From: Chlorobiota bacterium | GTDB taxonomy: Bacteria; Bacteroidota; Bacteroidia; Bacteroidales; F082 | Length of the DNA stretch: 45,709 nt | Direction: 5' to 3' | Assembly (NCBI GenBank): GCA_013151215.1 | Contig: JAADIS010000032.1 | Span: forward strand, 1 to 45,709 | Shown here: positions 33,675 through 42,296 of the stretch, piece by piece | How positions within the stretch are numbered: position 1 is the stretch's first letter | How the letters are laid out: every line of letters begins with the position of its first letter | Notes under the pieces: model-generated | What the model was told of the DNA's origin: nothing | The model's database searches: none | The model's input: only the letters and a program-made list of their open reading frames with translations | Translations under genes and position numbers: made by a program

Positions 33675-34979
33675 ATGAGTAAATTAAAAGATAAATTAAA
33701 CAATAAGATAGAGGCGCACCGTCCCCGAATAAAGAAATTACTTAGCGATCATGGGGAAACAGTTGTTACCGACGTAACCGTTCAGCAGATTATTGGCGGT
33801 ATGAGAGGCATAAAAAGCCTGGTAACCGACATATCATATCTGGATCCTTACGAGGGGATCAGGTATAGGGGTTTTACGCTTGAGGAGGTTTTCAACCAGC
33901 TCCCGAAACCACCCAATGCAAAAATGCCCTATGTTGAAGGTTTGTTTTATTTATTGCTTACAGGAGATATTCCTACACAGGACGAAGTCAACGAACTTAT
34001 TTACGATTGCGTAAACAGAAGGCAGCTCCCGAAATATGTTTATGAAGTTATCGATGCTTTTCCCAACAACAGCCATCCCATGGTTATTCTTTCGGCCGCG
34101 GTTATGTCCATGCAGAGAGAATCGATCTTCAACCTGAAGTACCAAAGAGGCCTGAACAAGCTGGACTATTGGGAATCGACCTATGAAGATGCGCTTAACT
34201 TGATCTCGAAAATGCCTGTGATCAGCGCATATATCTATAATAAGCTATATTCCAAAAGAACTGGCATATATCAGGATCCGACCTTGGATTTCGGGGGCAA
34301 CTTTGCTTATATGATGGGGATGGACTCTCCTTACGATGAAGTTTCAAGGATGTATTTCATCCTTCATGCCGATCATGAGGGAGGAAACGTGAGCGCACAT
34401 ACGGGACATCTTATCGCCAGTTCCCTTTCGGACGTTTATTATGCCACATCAGGTATGATCAACGGCCTCGCAGGGCCGCTTCACGGCCTTGCCAACCAGG
34501 AGGTCCTGAGATGGATTCAAGACCTGAGGTCGAAAATGGGGGATAAAGTCCCGAGCGAGGAGATAATGAAAAAATTTGTTTGGGACACCCTGGAAGGAGG
34601 ACAAGTGGTCCCGGGATTTGGTCATGCCGTTCTTCGCAAAACCGACCCGCGCTACCAAATCCAAAGGGAATTCTGTCTGGAAAACTTTCCTGACGATGAT
34701 TTATTCAAATATGTTGACATGCTATACCGAATTGTTCCCCCGATTTTACAGGAACAAGGAAAAGCAAAAAACCCATGGCCTAATGTCGATGCTCAATCAG
34801 GCGTGGTCCAATGGTATTACGGCGTAACTCAATACGACTTCTACACCGTGCTGTTCTCAATCGGAAGGGCTTTGGGAGTGCTGTCGAACATTATCTGGGA
34901 CAGGGCCCTGGGATTCCCTCTGGAAAGGCCCAAGTCGATCACTACTGATATGCTTGAGCAGATAGTTGGAATAAAATAA
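33675..34979 (+). CDS. gltA: Citrate (Si)-synthase, eukaryotic/mitochondrial-like type
   Basis: The protein has 434 residues. It condenses acetyl-CoA and oxaloacetate to citrate. Signatures are GMRGIKSLVTDISYLDPYEG, IRYRGFTLEEV, HADHEGGNVSAHTGH, GPLHGLANQEVLRW with His270, PGFGHAVLRKTDPRY with His317 and NVDAQSGVV with Asp372, the complete catalytic triad. The sequence is of the mitochondrial-like type known from Bacteroides rather than the E. coli hexameric NADH-regulated type. It stands as its own transcription unit with a leader hairpin and a strong terminator. Together with iorAB it belongs to central carbon and 2-oxoacid metabolism. Confidence 0.95.
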   Translation: MSKLKDKLNNKIEAHRPRIKKLLSDHGETVVTDVTVQQIIGGMRGIKSLVTDISYLDPYEGIRYRGFTLEEVFNQLPKPPNAKMPYVEGLFYLLLTGDIPTQDEVNELIYDCVNRRQLPKYVYEVIDAFPNNSHPMVILSAAVMSMQRESIFNLKYQRGLNKLDYWESTYEDALNLISKMPVISAYIYNKLYSKRTGIYQDPTLDFGGNFAYMMGMDSPYDEVSRMYFILHADHEGGNVSAHTGHLIASSLSDVYYATSGMINGLAGPLHGLANQEVLRWIQDLRSKMGDKVPSEEIMKKFVWDTLEGGQVVPGFGHAVLRKTDPRYQIQREFCLENFPDDDLFKYVDMLYRIVPPILQEQGKAKNPWPNVDAQSGVVQWYYGVTQYDFYTVLFSIGRALGVLSNIIWDRALGFPLERPKSITTDMLEQIVGIK

Positions 34980-35000
34980 GTTGTTTTTTATATATTTGAG

Positions 35001-35029
35001 GCCCTGCCATTCAAGCGGCAGGGCTTTTC
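35001..35029 (+). terminator. Intrinsic terminator of citrate synthase
   Basis: The stem GCCCTGCC-ATTCAAGC-GGCAGGGC is followed by TTTTCT. It ends 11 bases before the ATG of the yjbQ gene. Confidence 0.88.
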
Positions 35030-35039
35030 TAATTGTATT

Positions 35040-35450
35040 ATGATAATTCAAAAGGAAATAGTCTTAAAGCCGATGCACAAAGGTTTTCACAATATCGACA
35101 ACCTGATTATCAACGAATTGGGCAAATTACCGGAAACGGCATTATTGAATATCTTCGTAAAACACACCTCTGCGGCACTTATGATCAACGAGAATGCCGA
35201 CCCCGATGTCAGATACGATATAAATTCGCTGTTGGAAATAATGGCGCCCGGGTCGGCTAGCTTTTACCGGCACACCATGGAAGGGGACGATGATATGCCG
35301 GCTCATTTCAAGACCGCCGTATTAGGAAGTTCCATAAACATCCCCATCAGCAATCACAAGCTTAATATGGGAACCTGGCAGGGCTTGTTTTTTTGCGAGT
35401 TCAGAAATTATGGTGGCAGCCGCAAAATCGTATTAAGCCTTTATTATTGA
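35040..35450 (+). CDS. yjbQ: YjbQ family protein (UPF0047, secondary thiamine-phosphate synthase-like)
   Basis: The protein has 136 residues, normal for the family. The signature KHTSAALMINENADPDVR and the C-terminal MGTWQGLFFCEFRN are clear. Homologues have weak thiamine-phosphate synthase activity in vitro, but the physiological role is not settled. The gene begins only 11 bases after the citrate synthase terminator, so it may rely on read-through. Confidence 0.9.
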   Translation: MIIQKEIVLKPMHKGFHNIDNLIINELGKLPETALLNIFVKHTSAALMINENADPDVRYDINSLLEIMAPGSASFYRHTMEGDDDMPAHFKTAVLGSSINIPISNHKLNMGTWQGLFFCEFRNYGGSRKIVLSLYY

Positions 35451-35518
35451 ACTGTTCCCTCCTTATTGCCTTTGAGCGGCATCAAATACTTTCCCCTGCT
35501 AAGTTCAATTTCCTAAGT

Positions 35519-35754
35519 AGGGTCTGCTGAAAAACGCCTAACAACGTGAGATATATATTGTTACACGATTTTTGTTAATCACGAATGCGAGCTTTTTTCA
35601 AGGATTTATAAAAAAAGCCAGCATTTTTTCTAAAAATCTTGTTTGCTAGCCAGTAGTACATCATCTACTTCATTGCGGCGGCTCGCAGTATTATTATACA
35701 TCTTCGCCTTGCGGCTTCGTATATGATGCACTACAGACTTTTTCAGCAGACCCT
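35519..35754. mobile_element. MITE-like element with terminal inverted repeats and AAGT target duplication
   Basis: Perfect 16-base terminal inverted repeats (AGGGTCTGCTGAAAAA at 35519-35534, inverted at 35739-35754) bound 236 bases. AAGT is present on both flanks (35515-35518 and 35755-35758), as expected for a target-site duplication. Inside are an inner inverted repeat (TAGTACATCAT / ATGATGCACTA) and no open frame. The ends resemble those of IS-type transposons. It is a non-autonomous element or solo remnant. Confidence 0.75.
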
Positions 35755-35880
35755 AAGTATCAGGACAAACCGAAATATACTGCTAAAGTATGGCCGCAAG
35801 CCTAAGTTCCTTTTTTATCCTTTTCATCATGGATAAAAATGCCGCTAAGCCTGCTTGTTCAACGGAATCCCTGCCTCAGC

Positions 35881-36474
35881 TTAGCCCTTGTTCAAGATTC
35901 GGACCTCACTTTCGACATATTCCCGTAATTGAGGATAAAACTCAGTAAAATGGCTTTTAAGCTCGTCATAGTTTTCAATTAGCTGGTCAACTGCGTTTCT
36001 CATGCCCGAGATATTTGACGTCCTCCGGTCCATTCCGTAAAAAACCTTCTTTAAATCATCGGTGCCCGCATAAGCGCCCAGCCAGTCTTGTGCAATCATA
36101 AATGGCAAAATCCTCTTGCTCCGGGCAGGTAGCATTAAAAAATTCCGCTTTAAAAGCGAATAAACATCATGAACGTAACCATCATAACTCTCAGAACTGT
36201 AATCACTCCAGTTTGCCGCCAAAAAATGATCGTAATAAATATCGACGATAATCCCCGAGAACTTAGCATAGGCCGGGCGGATCAAATTCATGCTTTTCCC
36301 GACAATTATATGCTTATCAGTAAAATAGTCTATCTTACGGTGCAGGATAATCCCGTCGCTTATGCCCTCCGGGAAGTTTTTATATTTTTTACCCTTTACC
36401 GCATCAGCGATGAAATTTCCTATCAATAGGTTTTTATTGTTGCCCGAAAGGTGGGAATGCGCCAAAAAGTTCAT
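35881..36474 (-). CDS. ACP phosphodiesterase-like protein (AcpH/DUF479 family)
   Basis: The protein has 197 residues from the ATG at 36474, which gives the canonical family N-terminus MNFLAHSHLSG. A start 13 codons upstream is in frame but adds an atypical leader. Further signatures are LLIGNFIADAVKG, GIILHRKIDYFTDKH and IVVDIYYDHFLA-like IIVDIYYDHFLAANW, whose His/Asp residues probably bind metal. E. coli AcpH removes the 4'-phosphopantetheine group from acyl carrier protein. Bacteroidota members are annotated by similarity and their substrate is untested. The gene stands alone between the MITE-like element and divergent iorAB. Confidence 0.85.
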   Translation of the reverse strand: MNFLAHSHLSGNNKNLLIGNFIADAVKGKKYKNFPEGISDGIILHRKIDYFTDKHIIVGKSMNLIRPAYAKFSGIIVDIYYDHFLAANWSDYSSESYDGYVHDVYSLLKRNFLMLPARSKRILPFMIAQDWLGAYAGTDDLKKVFYGMDRRTSNISGMRNAVDQLIENYDELKSHFTEFYPQLREYVESEVRILNKG

Positions 36475-36628
36475 GATGCAAATTAATAAACAATGATCGA
36501 CAAAGTGAAGCATATATACGATTATTATGTGAATTAATTCATAAAAACACAGAAATAAACAAAAAAATAATTCAATTTATAATGATTATATATTGCTTTT
36601 GCAGAGGTTCTACAAATGGTTTATTTAA

Positions 36629-36636
36629 TAATTTTG
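36629..36636 (+). promoter_or_regulatory. -7 promoter element of iorAB
   Basis: TAATTTTG matches TAnnTTTG and lies 37 bases before the ATG at 36674. No TTG occurs at the right distance upstream (a TTC lies 18 bases upstream). Confidence 0.4.
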
Positions 36637-36673
36637 CAAACGATTTCGTATATTTATTAAAAAGGTAAATAAC

Positions 36674-38287
36674 ATGCAAAATTTATTATTATTAGGTGAC
36701 GAAGCCATTGCCCAGGGCGCCATTGATGCCGGCATTTCCGGTGTTTATGCGTATCCGGGCACTCCTTCCACCGAAATTACAGAATATATACAAGCATCTA
36801 AGGATGCTCAGCAAAGAGGGATTAGATCGATGTGGTCGGCAAATGAAAAAACCGCAATGGAAACCGCTATCGGCATGTCGTATGCCGGGAAAAAATCATT
36901 GGTATGCATGAAGCACGTCGGGTTGAACGTTGCAGCAGACGCTTTTATAAACTCGGCTATTACCGGGGCCAACGGTGGCCTGGTAGTTCTTTCCGCCGAC
37001 GACCCGTCCATGCACTCCTCGCAAAACGAACAGGATTCCCGTTTTTACGGCAAGTTTTCGTTGATCCCGGTAATGGAGCCATCCAATCAGCAGGAAGCTT
37101 ATGATATGACAAGATATGCTTTTGAACTTTCCGAAAAATTCGAGATACCGGTATTGTTGAGGGTTACGACACGTTTGGCCCACTCAAGGGCGGGTGTCAA
37201 AAGGCTTGGCATGGCAAGCGAAAACGAATTGCACCTGCCATCTAACCTACGTCAATTTGTACTGCTTCCGGCTATTGCCAGAGTACAATACAATCAACTT
37301 CTCGATAAACAAAACGCTATCGAAGAGGATGGAATTACTTCAGGATACAATAGATATATCGACGCTGACAACAAATCGCTGGGCATAATTGCCTGTGGCT
37401 TAGGCTATAACTATTTAATTGAGAATTTCGAGGGAGGAAAAGTCCCTTACCCGGTACTGAAAATAAGTCAGTATCCCGCCCCCAGGGCAATGATTCAGAA
37501 ACTTTATGATTCGGTGGACGAAATATTGATATTGGAAGAAGGATACCCTATACTTGAAGAGTTGCTGAGAGGTTATTTAAATCTTGACAAAAAGGTTTTG
37601 GGCAGGATGAGCGGCGACATCCCGAGAGCAGGGGAGCTAAACCCGAATATCGTGGCAAAAGCCTTGGGAATGGAAATAGCCCGGGGATTCGATACGGCTG
37701 CCACGGTCAAGCCACGCCCGCCACAGCTTTGCGACGGTTGTGGGCACTGGGATTCCTTCGGCGCATTGAACGAAGCCTTGAAACCATATTCGGGAGGAAG
37801 GGTTTTAAGCGATATCGGATGCTATACCTTGAGTGCCCTTCCGCCATTGCAGTCGATAAACAGCTGTGTTGACATGGGTGCTTCGATAACTATGGCAATT
37901 GGGGCTTCGGAAGCCGGTCTAGTGCCTGCTGTGGCCGCAATCGGCGACTCCACTTTTACGCATTCGGGCATGACTGGCCTCCTCGATGCGGTAAACCGCA
38001 AAGCAAAAATCACGGTTATCATCAACGACAACTCTACTACCGGCATGACAGGCGGCCAGGATTCCTCAGCCTTCGGAAAAGTGGAAGACATCTGTCGCGG
38101 CCTTGGTGTTGAGGAAGAGCATCTTAAAATAATGAAGCCTTTGCGCCGCAATTTTGAGGAAAACGTAAAAATAATCAGCAAGGAACTTGAGTACGACGGG
38201 GTTTCCGTTATCGTCTCACGCCGCGAATGCGTTCAGACATTGGCCAGGAGGATGAAGCTAAAGCATCTTAAAAAAACAGATGCCTGA
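36674..38287 (+). CDS. iorA: Indolepyruvate ferredoxin oxidoreductase alpha subunit, lacking the ferredoxin domain
   Basis: The protein has 537 residues. The N-terminal pyrimidine-binding domain has GVYAYPGTPSTEITEYI and WSANEKTAMETAIGMSYAG. The thiamine-diphosphate domain follows with CDGCGHWDSFGAL (353-365), GDSTFTHSGMTGLLDAV (424-440) and NDNSTTGMTGGQDS (451-464). The enzyme converts aryl-pyruvates to aryl-acetyl-CoA with ferredoxin as acceptor, in aromatic amino acid breakdown or, in reverse, synthesis. Archaeal-type IorA ends in a two-cluster ferredoxin domain. This one stops after VIVSRRECVQTLARRMKL, with no CxxCxxC cluster, so electrons must leave by another protein. iorB follows after 28 bases. 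Confidence 0.92.
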   Translation: MQNLLLLGDEAIAQGAIDAGISGVYAYPGTPSTEITEYIQASKDAQQRGIRSMWSANEKTAMETAIGMSYAGKKSLVCMKHVGLNVAADAFINSAITGANGGLVVLSADDPSMHSSQNEQDSRFYGKFSLIPVMEPSNQQEAYDMTRYAFELSEKFEIPVLLRVTTRLAHSRAGVKRLGMASENELHLPSNLRQFVLLPAIARVQYNQLLDKQNAIEEDGITSGYNRYIDADNKSLGIIACGLGYNYLIENFEGGKVPYPVLKISQYPAPRAMIQKLYDSVDEILILEEGYPILEELLRGYLNLDKKVLGRMSGDIPRAGELNPNIVAKALGMEIARGFDTAATVKPRPPQLCDGCGHWDSFGALNEALKPYSGGRVLSDIGCYTLSALPPLQSINSCVDMGASITMAIGASEAGLVPAVAAIGDSTFTHSGMTGLLDAVNRKAKITVIINDNSTTGMTGGQDSSAFGKVEDICRGLGVEEEHLKIMKPLRRNFEENVKIISKELEYDGVSVIVSRRECVQTLARRMKLKHLKKTDA

Positions 38288-38315
38288 TTTTATTATATAA
38301 AAAAGAAATAAGGAC

Positions 38316-38906
38316 ATGAAAAAAGATATTATACTGGCTGGTGTTGGGGGCCAGGGAATTTTAACAATAGCGACCATTATCGGTACGGCTGCGTTATCAG
38401 AGGGTCTTCAACTGAAACAGGCCGAAGTTCACGGAATGAGCCAAAGGGGTGGCGATGTCCAGTCGCATTTAAGACTTTCATCGTCAATGATAGCCTCCGA
38501 CTTAATCCCTGAGGGAAAGGCAGATATGATCATTTCAGTGGAGCCAATGGAGTCGTTGCGATATGTAAACATGCTGAACCGCGAGAGTGGGTGGCTGGCA
38601 ACAAGCATAAACCCGTTCAACAATATGGCAAACTACCCTGACCTTGAAGATATTTTAAGCGATATCTGGAAACTGCCAAACTATGTTACCCTCGACGCAA
38701 ACAGGATTGCCAAGGATTTGGGATCGGTGCGCGCGGCTAATATTGTTGTTCTAGGGGCTGCATCGCCTTATCTGGACATTAAATATAAATCGCTTGAAAA
38801 AGCTATTGACACTATATTCGGCCGCAAAGGCGAAGATATGGTAAAGCTTAATCTAAAAGCATTGAAAGCCGGACGTGATTATGCCGAAAAACACAGCAGG
38901 AACTAA
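38316..38906 (+). CDS. iorB: Indolepyruvate ferredoxin oxidoreductase beta subunit
   Basis: The protein has 196 residues, the normal size. It is the gamma-type (POR) domain partner of IorA, with ILAGVGGQGILTIATIIG, AEVHGMSQRGGDVQSHLR and ADMIISVEPMESLRYV. The gene begins 28 bases after iorA, so the two subunits are made together. There is no cysteine cluster in it, so neither subunit here carries an iron-sulfur motif. Confidence 0.93.
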   Translation: MKKDIILAGVGGQGILTIATIIGTAALSEGLQLKQAEVHGMSQRGGDVQSHLRLSSSMIASDLIPEGKADMIISVEPMESLRYVNMLNRESGWLATSINPFNNMANYPDLEDILSDIWKLPNYVTLDANRIAKDLGSVRAANIVVLGAASPYLDIKYKSLEKAIDTIFGRKGEDMVKLNLKALKAGRDYAEKHSRN

Positions 38907-38969
38907 GGGGGGCTTCCTTACCTGATTAATCCTTAACATAATCTTTTACCGACCAAAAGTTGTTTTATC

Positions 38970-38977
38970 TATTTTTG
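38970..38977 (+). promoter_or_regulatory. -7 promoter element of the M23 lipoprotein gene
   Basis: TATTTTTG matches TAnnTTTG and lies 15 bases before the ATG at 38993, giving a very short leader. This supports the ATG at 38993 over a TTG at 38960, which lies upstream of this element. Confidence 0.4.
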
Positions 38978-38992
38978 GCAAAATTTTTCGCT

Positions 38993-40222
38993 ATGATCAA
39001 ACAGCTTGTTTTTCTATTGTTTGTTATTGTCTTTTTCGGGGGCTGCACAAGCTCTTCGCACAAAGAGAACAATAAGGAAGGCGAAAATGATATCCGTATT
39101 CCTAAAACGGAATATGGTATAATTGTAGATAGCCTGTATGTTGTAAAAGACAAGGTTAAGAAAAACGAGTTTTTGGCCGACATACTCCTGAGATACGGTG
39201 TTAGTTACTCAGATATAGATTACATTGCCCGCTTTACCCGCGACACTTTTGATGTCAGGAAAATCAGGAGCGGGAATAATTACACCCTTATTTGCGATAA
39301 TGACAGCTCGTTGAAGGCCTTGTATTTTGCCTATGAGATAAACCCCTACCGCTATGTACTGTATGATTTTCAGGACAGCTTAAGCGTTAGTAGGGGAGCC
39401 AAGGAAATAGTTGTCAGGACTGACACCTTGTGCGGGGAGATAACTTCCTCGCTTTGGAATTCGATAGCTGCTGCCGGGGGCGACCCGAACCTAGCAAACA
39501 AGCTCTCGGAGGTTTACGCCTGGACAATCGACTTCTTCGGACTTCAAAAGGGCGATAGATACATAGTCTATTACGAAAGGCAATATGTTGATAATAAGTA
39601 TATTGAGCTAGGTAAAATTATTGCGGCCAATTTTTATCACGGCGGAACGGATAACTATGCTTTTTATTTTCTGCAAAACGACAAGGGGGATTATTTCGAC
39701 GAAAAGGGAAACAGCCTTCAACGGACTTTTTTAAAAGCACCTTTGCGGTATTCGCGGATCAGCTCGGGTTTCTCAAACTCGCGCCTGCATCCCGTCCTTA
39801 AAATCCGCCGGCCTCATCACGGCCTTGACTATGCCGCCCCTTCCGGGACACCGGTGCATTCAGTCGGCGATGGCATAGTTGTTAAGAAAGGATACCAGAA
39901 AAGAGGGGGGGGCAATTATGTGAAGATAAAGCATAACGGAACCTATTCAACAACATATATGCACCTTAGAGGCTTTGCCAGAGGCATCAAAGTGGGCAAA
40001 CATGTTAACCAGGGCGACCTTATAGGTTATGTTGGCAAAACAGGACTCGCCACAGGCCCTCATCTTGATTTTCGCTTTTACAGGAACGGCAAAGCAATAA
40101 ACCCCCTAAAGGTTGAATCGCCCCCGGCAAAACCTATCGACAGCGCCTATGTGGCCTTGTTCGATTCCGTTGTAAAGCGGTTTCAGCCATTGGTAAAGTA
40201 TAAAACATTTAAGCCTTTATAA
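38993..40222 (+). CDS. M23 peptidase-family lipoprotein (LytM-like)
   Basis: The protein has 409 residues from the ATG at 38993. The lipoprotein signal ends at Cys18 (VFFGGC). The middle region (about 50-260) is a membrane-proximal domain with a LysM/OapA-like start (LLRYGVSYSDIDYIARF). The C-terminal M23 fold has SSGFSNSRLHPVLKIRRPHH, GLDYAAPSGTPV (metal-binding His and Asp) and SVGDGIVVKKGY. The closing HxH motif reads ATGPHLDFRF, with Asp where the second metal His of LytM would be. As I recall this is common in Bacteroidota homologues, so the protein may still bind zinc or act as a regulator of amidases. It would act on peptidoglycan in the periplasm. Confidence 0.87.
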   Translation: MIKQLVFLLFVIVFFGGCTSSSHKENNKEGENDIRIPKTEYGIIVDSLYVVKDKVKKNEFLADILLRYGVSYSDIDYIARFTRDTFDVRKIRSGNNYTLICDNDSSLKALYFAYEINPYRYVLYDFQDSLSVSRGAKEIVVRTDTLCGEITSSLWNSIAAAGGDPNLANKLSEVYAWTIDFFGLQKGDRYIVYYERQYVDNKYIELGKIIAANFYHGGTDNYAFYFLQNDKGDYFDEKGNSLQRTFLKAPLRYSRISSGFSNSRLHPVLKIRRPHHGLDYAAPSGTPVHSVGDGIVVKKGYQKRGGGNYVKIKHNGTYSTTYMHLRGFARGIKVGKHVNQGDLIGYVGKTGLATGPHLDFRFYRNGKAINPLKVESPPAKPIDSAYVALFDSVVKRFQPLVKYKTFKPL

Positions 40223-40230
40223 ATCAAGTG

Positions 40231-40256
40231 CTGTTAAATAATTGTTATTTAGCATC
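40231..40256 (+). terminator. Weak hairpin after the M23 gene
   Basis: TGCTgttAAATAA-TTG-TTATTTAGCA folds with a small bulge but has few GC pairs and no T-tract. It is at best a weak terminator. Confidence 0.25.
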
Positions 40257-40443
40257 TTCCATTTAAGCAGGCAATTTGCTTATGAGGCCTGGGCTGTATC
40301 CTTGTAAAGCATTTAAAACCAGGCTGCTTGCTTTTCAGCAATAGCTTTAAACACAAGCATGGCGATGAAGCCGGGCATTTTGGGGAAACTTTAATCAGTA
40401 ATATTTATTGTTTTGGGCCGTCTATATTAAAAAACGATATAAT

Positions 40444-41469
40444 ATGAGACTTTTCATTCTAACAATATTTGCAATAGTTCTGTCATTTTCCTCATGTACT
40501 AAAAATGAGCTACTCAATACGAACGACAGCAGCAAGGGTTTCTGGCTTGTTGACATAAACGATATAATTCATTTCAACTCAAGTTACAATAAAATTAAAT
40601 CGCTTGACAGCCCGTATTTTTTGCCTATTACGGATTTCAACATCGATGAAAGCACTGAGGTAATAGCTTATAGTTATAATAACATTGTTCACGCTTACCC
40701 GCTGAGCGCTCTCTCGATCCACGAAATTATAAACGACAGCATCGGGGACAACTATTTTGCGGTTTCCCATTGCCCCCTGACTTCAAGCACCTTGGCCTGG
40801 AACCGGTTTTTGGATGGAAAAGTAAATAGCTTTGGGGTTTCCGGCAAACTATATAAAGAAAACCTCATACCTTATGACCGCAATACGGAAAGTCATTGGT
40901 CGCAGATGCTTTCATTGTGCATAAACGGTGATTTTGTCGGGGAGACTTCTCAAACGAGCCAGTTGGTGCGCACTAAATTCTCCACTTTGAAAGCGGCCTC
41001 TCCAGATGCGCTGTTTTTATTTCATACCGAATGTGATTCAACATCATGCACGCCCAATCTTAAAAGTGTTGAGGACAATCCTGTTGATGGCGGCAATAGC
41101 GGGATTGTTGCTTCGGAAAGATATTTTGGTGTCGTCGATAGGAACAGCGCTGTTTTAATTCCGCTGTCTGGAACATCCGACGCTCTTTCGCTGAACACAT
41201 TTACCGCTTTCAGCAAAAACCTCATTTACGTATCCGGCACCGACTACGACTTACACCTGGTATTTGAGACCGGGGGCCGTTCGTTTATTGTGGCCCAGAA
41301 CAGCTTGCCCGTGATAATGAAAGACAATTCCGGGAACGAATATGACATCTTCGGCAATGTTATTGCCGGCCCCGATAAAGGGAGACGGCTTAGCTCACCA
41401 ACAGCATATTCCGCGCATACTTTTGCCTGGGAAGACTTGTTCGATAAAAAAGAAGTGATTAAGTTCTGA
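40444..41469 (+). CDS. DUF3179-domain lipoprotein
   Basis: The protein has 341 residues from the ATG at 40444; an in-frame TTG at 40408 would add an atypical leader. The lipoprotein signal ends at Cys18 (LSFSSC). The DUF3179 pattern is plain: FWLVDINDIIHFNSSYNKIK, then VIAYSYNNIVHAYPLSALS, IHEIINDSIGDNYFAVSHC, SFGVSGKLYKENLIPYDRNT, ESHWSQM and, near the end, SAHTFAWEDLF. The function of the family is not known to me. It carries two neighbouring Cys near residues 200-205 (CDSTSCTP). It is an isolated gene and is convergent with the two-component pair. Confidence 0.85.
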   Translation: MRLFILTIFAIVLSFSSCTKNELLNTNDSSKGFWLVDINDIIHFNSSYNKIKSLDSPYFLPITDFNIDESTEVIAYSYNNIVHAYPLSALSIHEIINDSIGDNYFAVSHCPLTSSTLAWNRFLDGKVNSFGVSGKLYKENLIPYDRNTESHWSQMLSLCINGDFVGETSQTSQLVRTKFSTLKAASPDALFLFHTECDSTSCTPNLKSVEDNPVDGGNSGIVASERYFGVVDRNSAVLIPLSGTSDALSLNTFTAFSKNLIYVSGTDYDLHLVFETGGRSFIVAQNSLPVIMKDNSGNEYDIFGNVIAGPDKGRRLSSPTAYSAHTFAWEDLFDKKEVIKF

Positions 41470-41533
41470 TACAGGTTCGGGCGGAGGAAAGTGCGACAAT
41501 CGATTAATTTAATCCCTGCTTGACAAGCTCACG

Positions 41534-42253
41534 TCAATCATTGATCTCAAGCTTGAAACCTATACCATGTATATTGGTGATTTTTACTTTTGGGTCTGCT
41601 TTTAGATATTTCCTGAGTTTTGCTATAAAAACATCCATGCTTCTGCCGATGAAGTAATCGTTTTCGCCCCAAACGGTTTCCAGGGCAACCTCGCGCGCGA
41701 GCAGCTCGTTTTTGTTTTCACACAAAAGCTTCAGCAAAGCCGACTCCTTTCTCGTGAGCCTACGTTCGCCCTCGTCTGACTTCAAGGTGAGATTGGTTGA
41801 GTCGAATTCAAAAACACCTATGTCAAACTTCTCTATAACAGGGGCATTCGACATACTTTGATTATAGCACCTTTTCAGAATGGCCTTTATCCTAAGGTTC
41901 AGCTCTTCAGTGCTAAAAGGTTTTGTAATATAATCATCGCAACCATAATTGAAACCTTCAAGCTTATCTTCTTTTTGATTTTTTGCAGTCAAGAAGATAA
42001 GAGGGATATCCGGTTGCATCTCTTTGATTTCCGTTGCCAGTGTAAATCCGTCTTTTTTCGGCATCATAATGTCCAGGATGGCAATATCATACTTGTTCGA
42101 TTTAAATAATTGCGCGCCTTCCTCACCGTCGCGTCCATGATCTACATCATAACCTATCATTTCAAGGTAGTCCTGCAAAACCATGCTCAGGTTCGAATCA
42201 TCTTCAACAAATAATATTTTCACTTTGTTTTTTCCTTCCTCTATTTCTATCAT
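41534..42253 (-). CDS. rprY: OmpR-family response regulator (RprY-like)
   Basis: The protein has 239 residues. The receiver domain has acidic pocket FVEDD (16-19), phospho-acceptor Asp61 in AILDIMMPKKDG, the conserved Thr in FLTAKNQ and Lys in ITKPFS. The C-terminal winged helix covers about 140-236 (LTRKESALLKLLCENKNELL, MDVFIAKLRKYLKADPKVKI, NIHGIGFKLE). The kinase gene lies 43 bases upstream on the same strand, so they are one operon. TTAACAG direct repeats upstream of the operon (43637-43665) are plausible targets, implying autoregulation and control of the divergent small secreted gene. Confidence 0.93.
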   Translation of the reverse strand: MIEIEEGKNKVKILFVEDDSNLSMVLQDYLEMIGYDVDHGRDGEEGAQLFKSNKYDIAILDIMMPKKDGFTLATEIKEMQPDIPLIFLTAKNQKEDKLEGFNYGCDDYITKPFSTEELNLRIKAILKRCYNQSMSNAPVIEKFDIGVFEFDSTNLTLKSDEGERRLTRKESALLKLLCENKNELLAREVALETVWGENDYFIGRSMDVFIAKLRKYLKADPKVKITNIHGIGFKLEIND

Positions 42254-42296
42254 ACCGTGTGTCCTTTTCTATTTTGTCGCTCAGACTTAAAAAAAC

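Noticed and set aside
36475-36513. Upstream start for the AcpH-like protein
   Set aside because: The family begins MNFLAHxHL, which is encoded from the ATG at 36474.
36634-36647. TGCAAACGATTTCG right after the iorA -7 box as a fourth LacI operator
   Set aside because: It shares one half-site (TGCAAACG) but the other half fails at three to four positions, and the gene has no link to starch.
38960-38992. TTG-initiated longer form of the M23 lipoprotein
   Set aside because: It would overlap the -7 promoter box and spoil the lipoprotein signal, which starts properly at the ATG at 38993.
40408-40443. TTG-initiated longer form of the DUF3179 lipoprotein
   Set aside because: The ATG at 40444 gives a normal lipoprotein signal peptide; the extension has no signal character.
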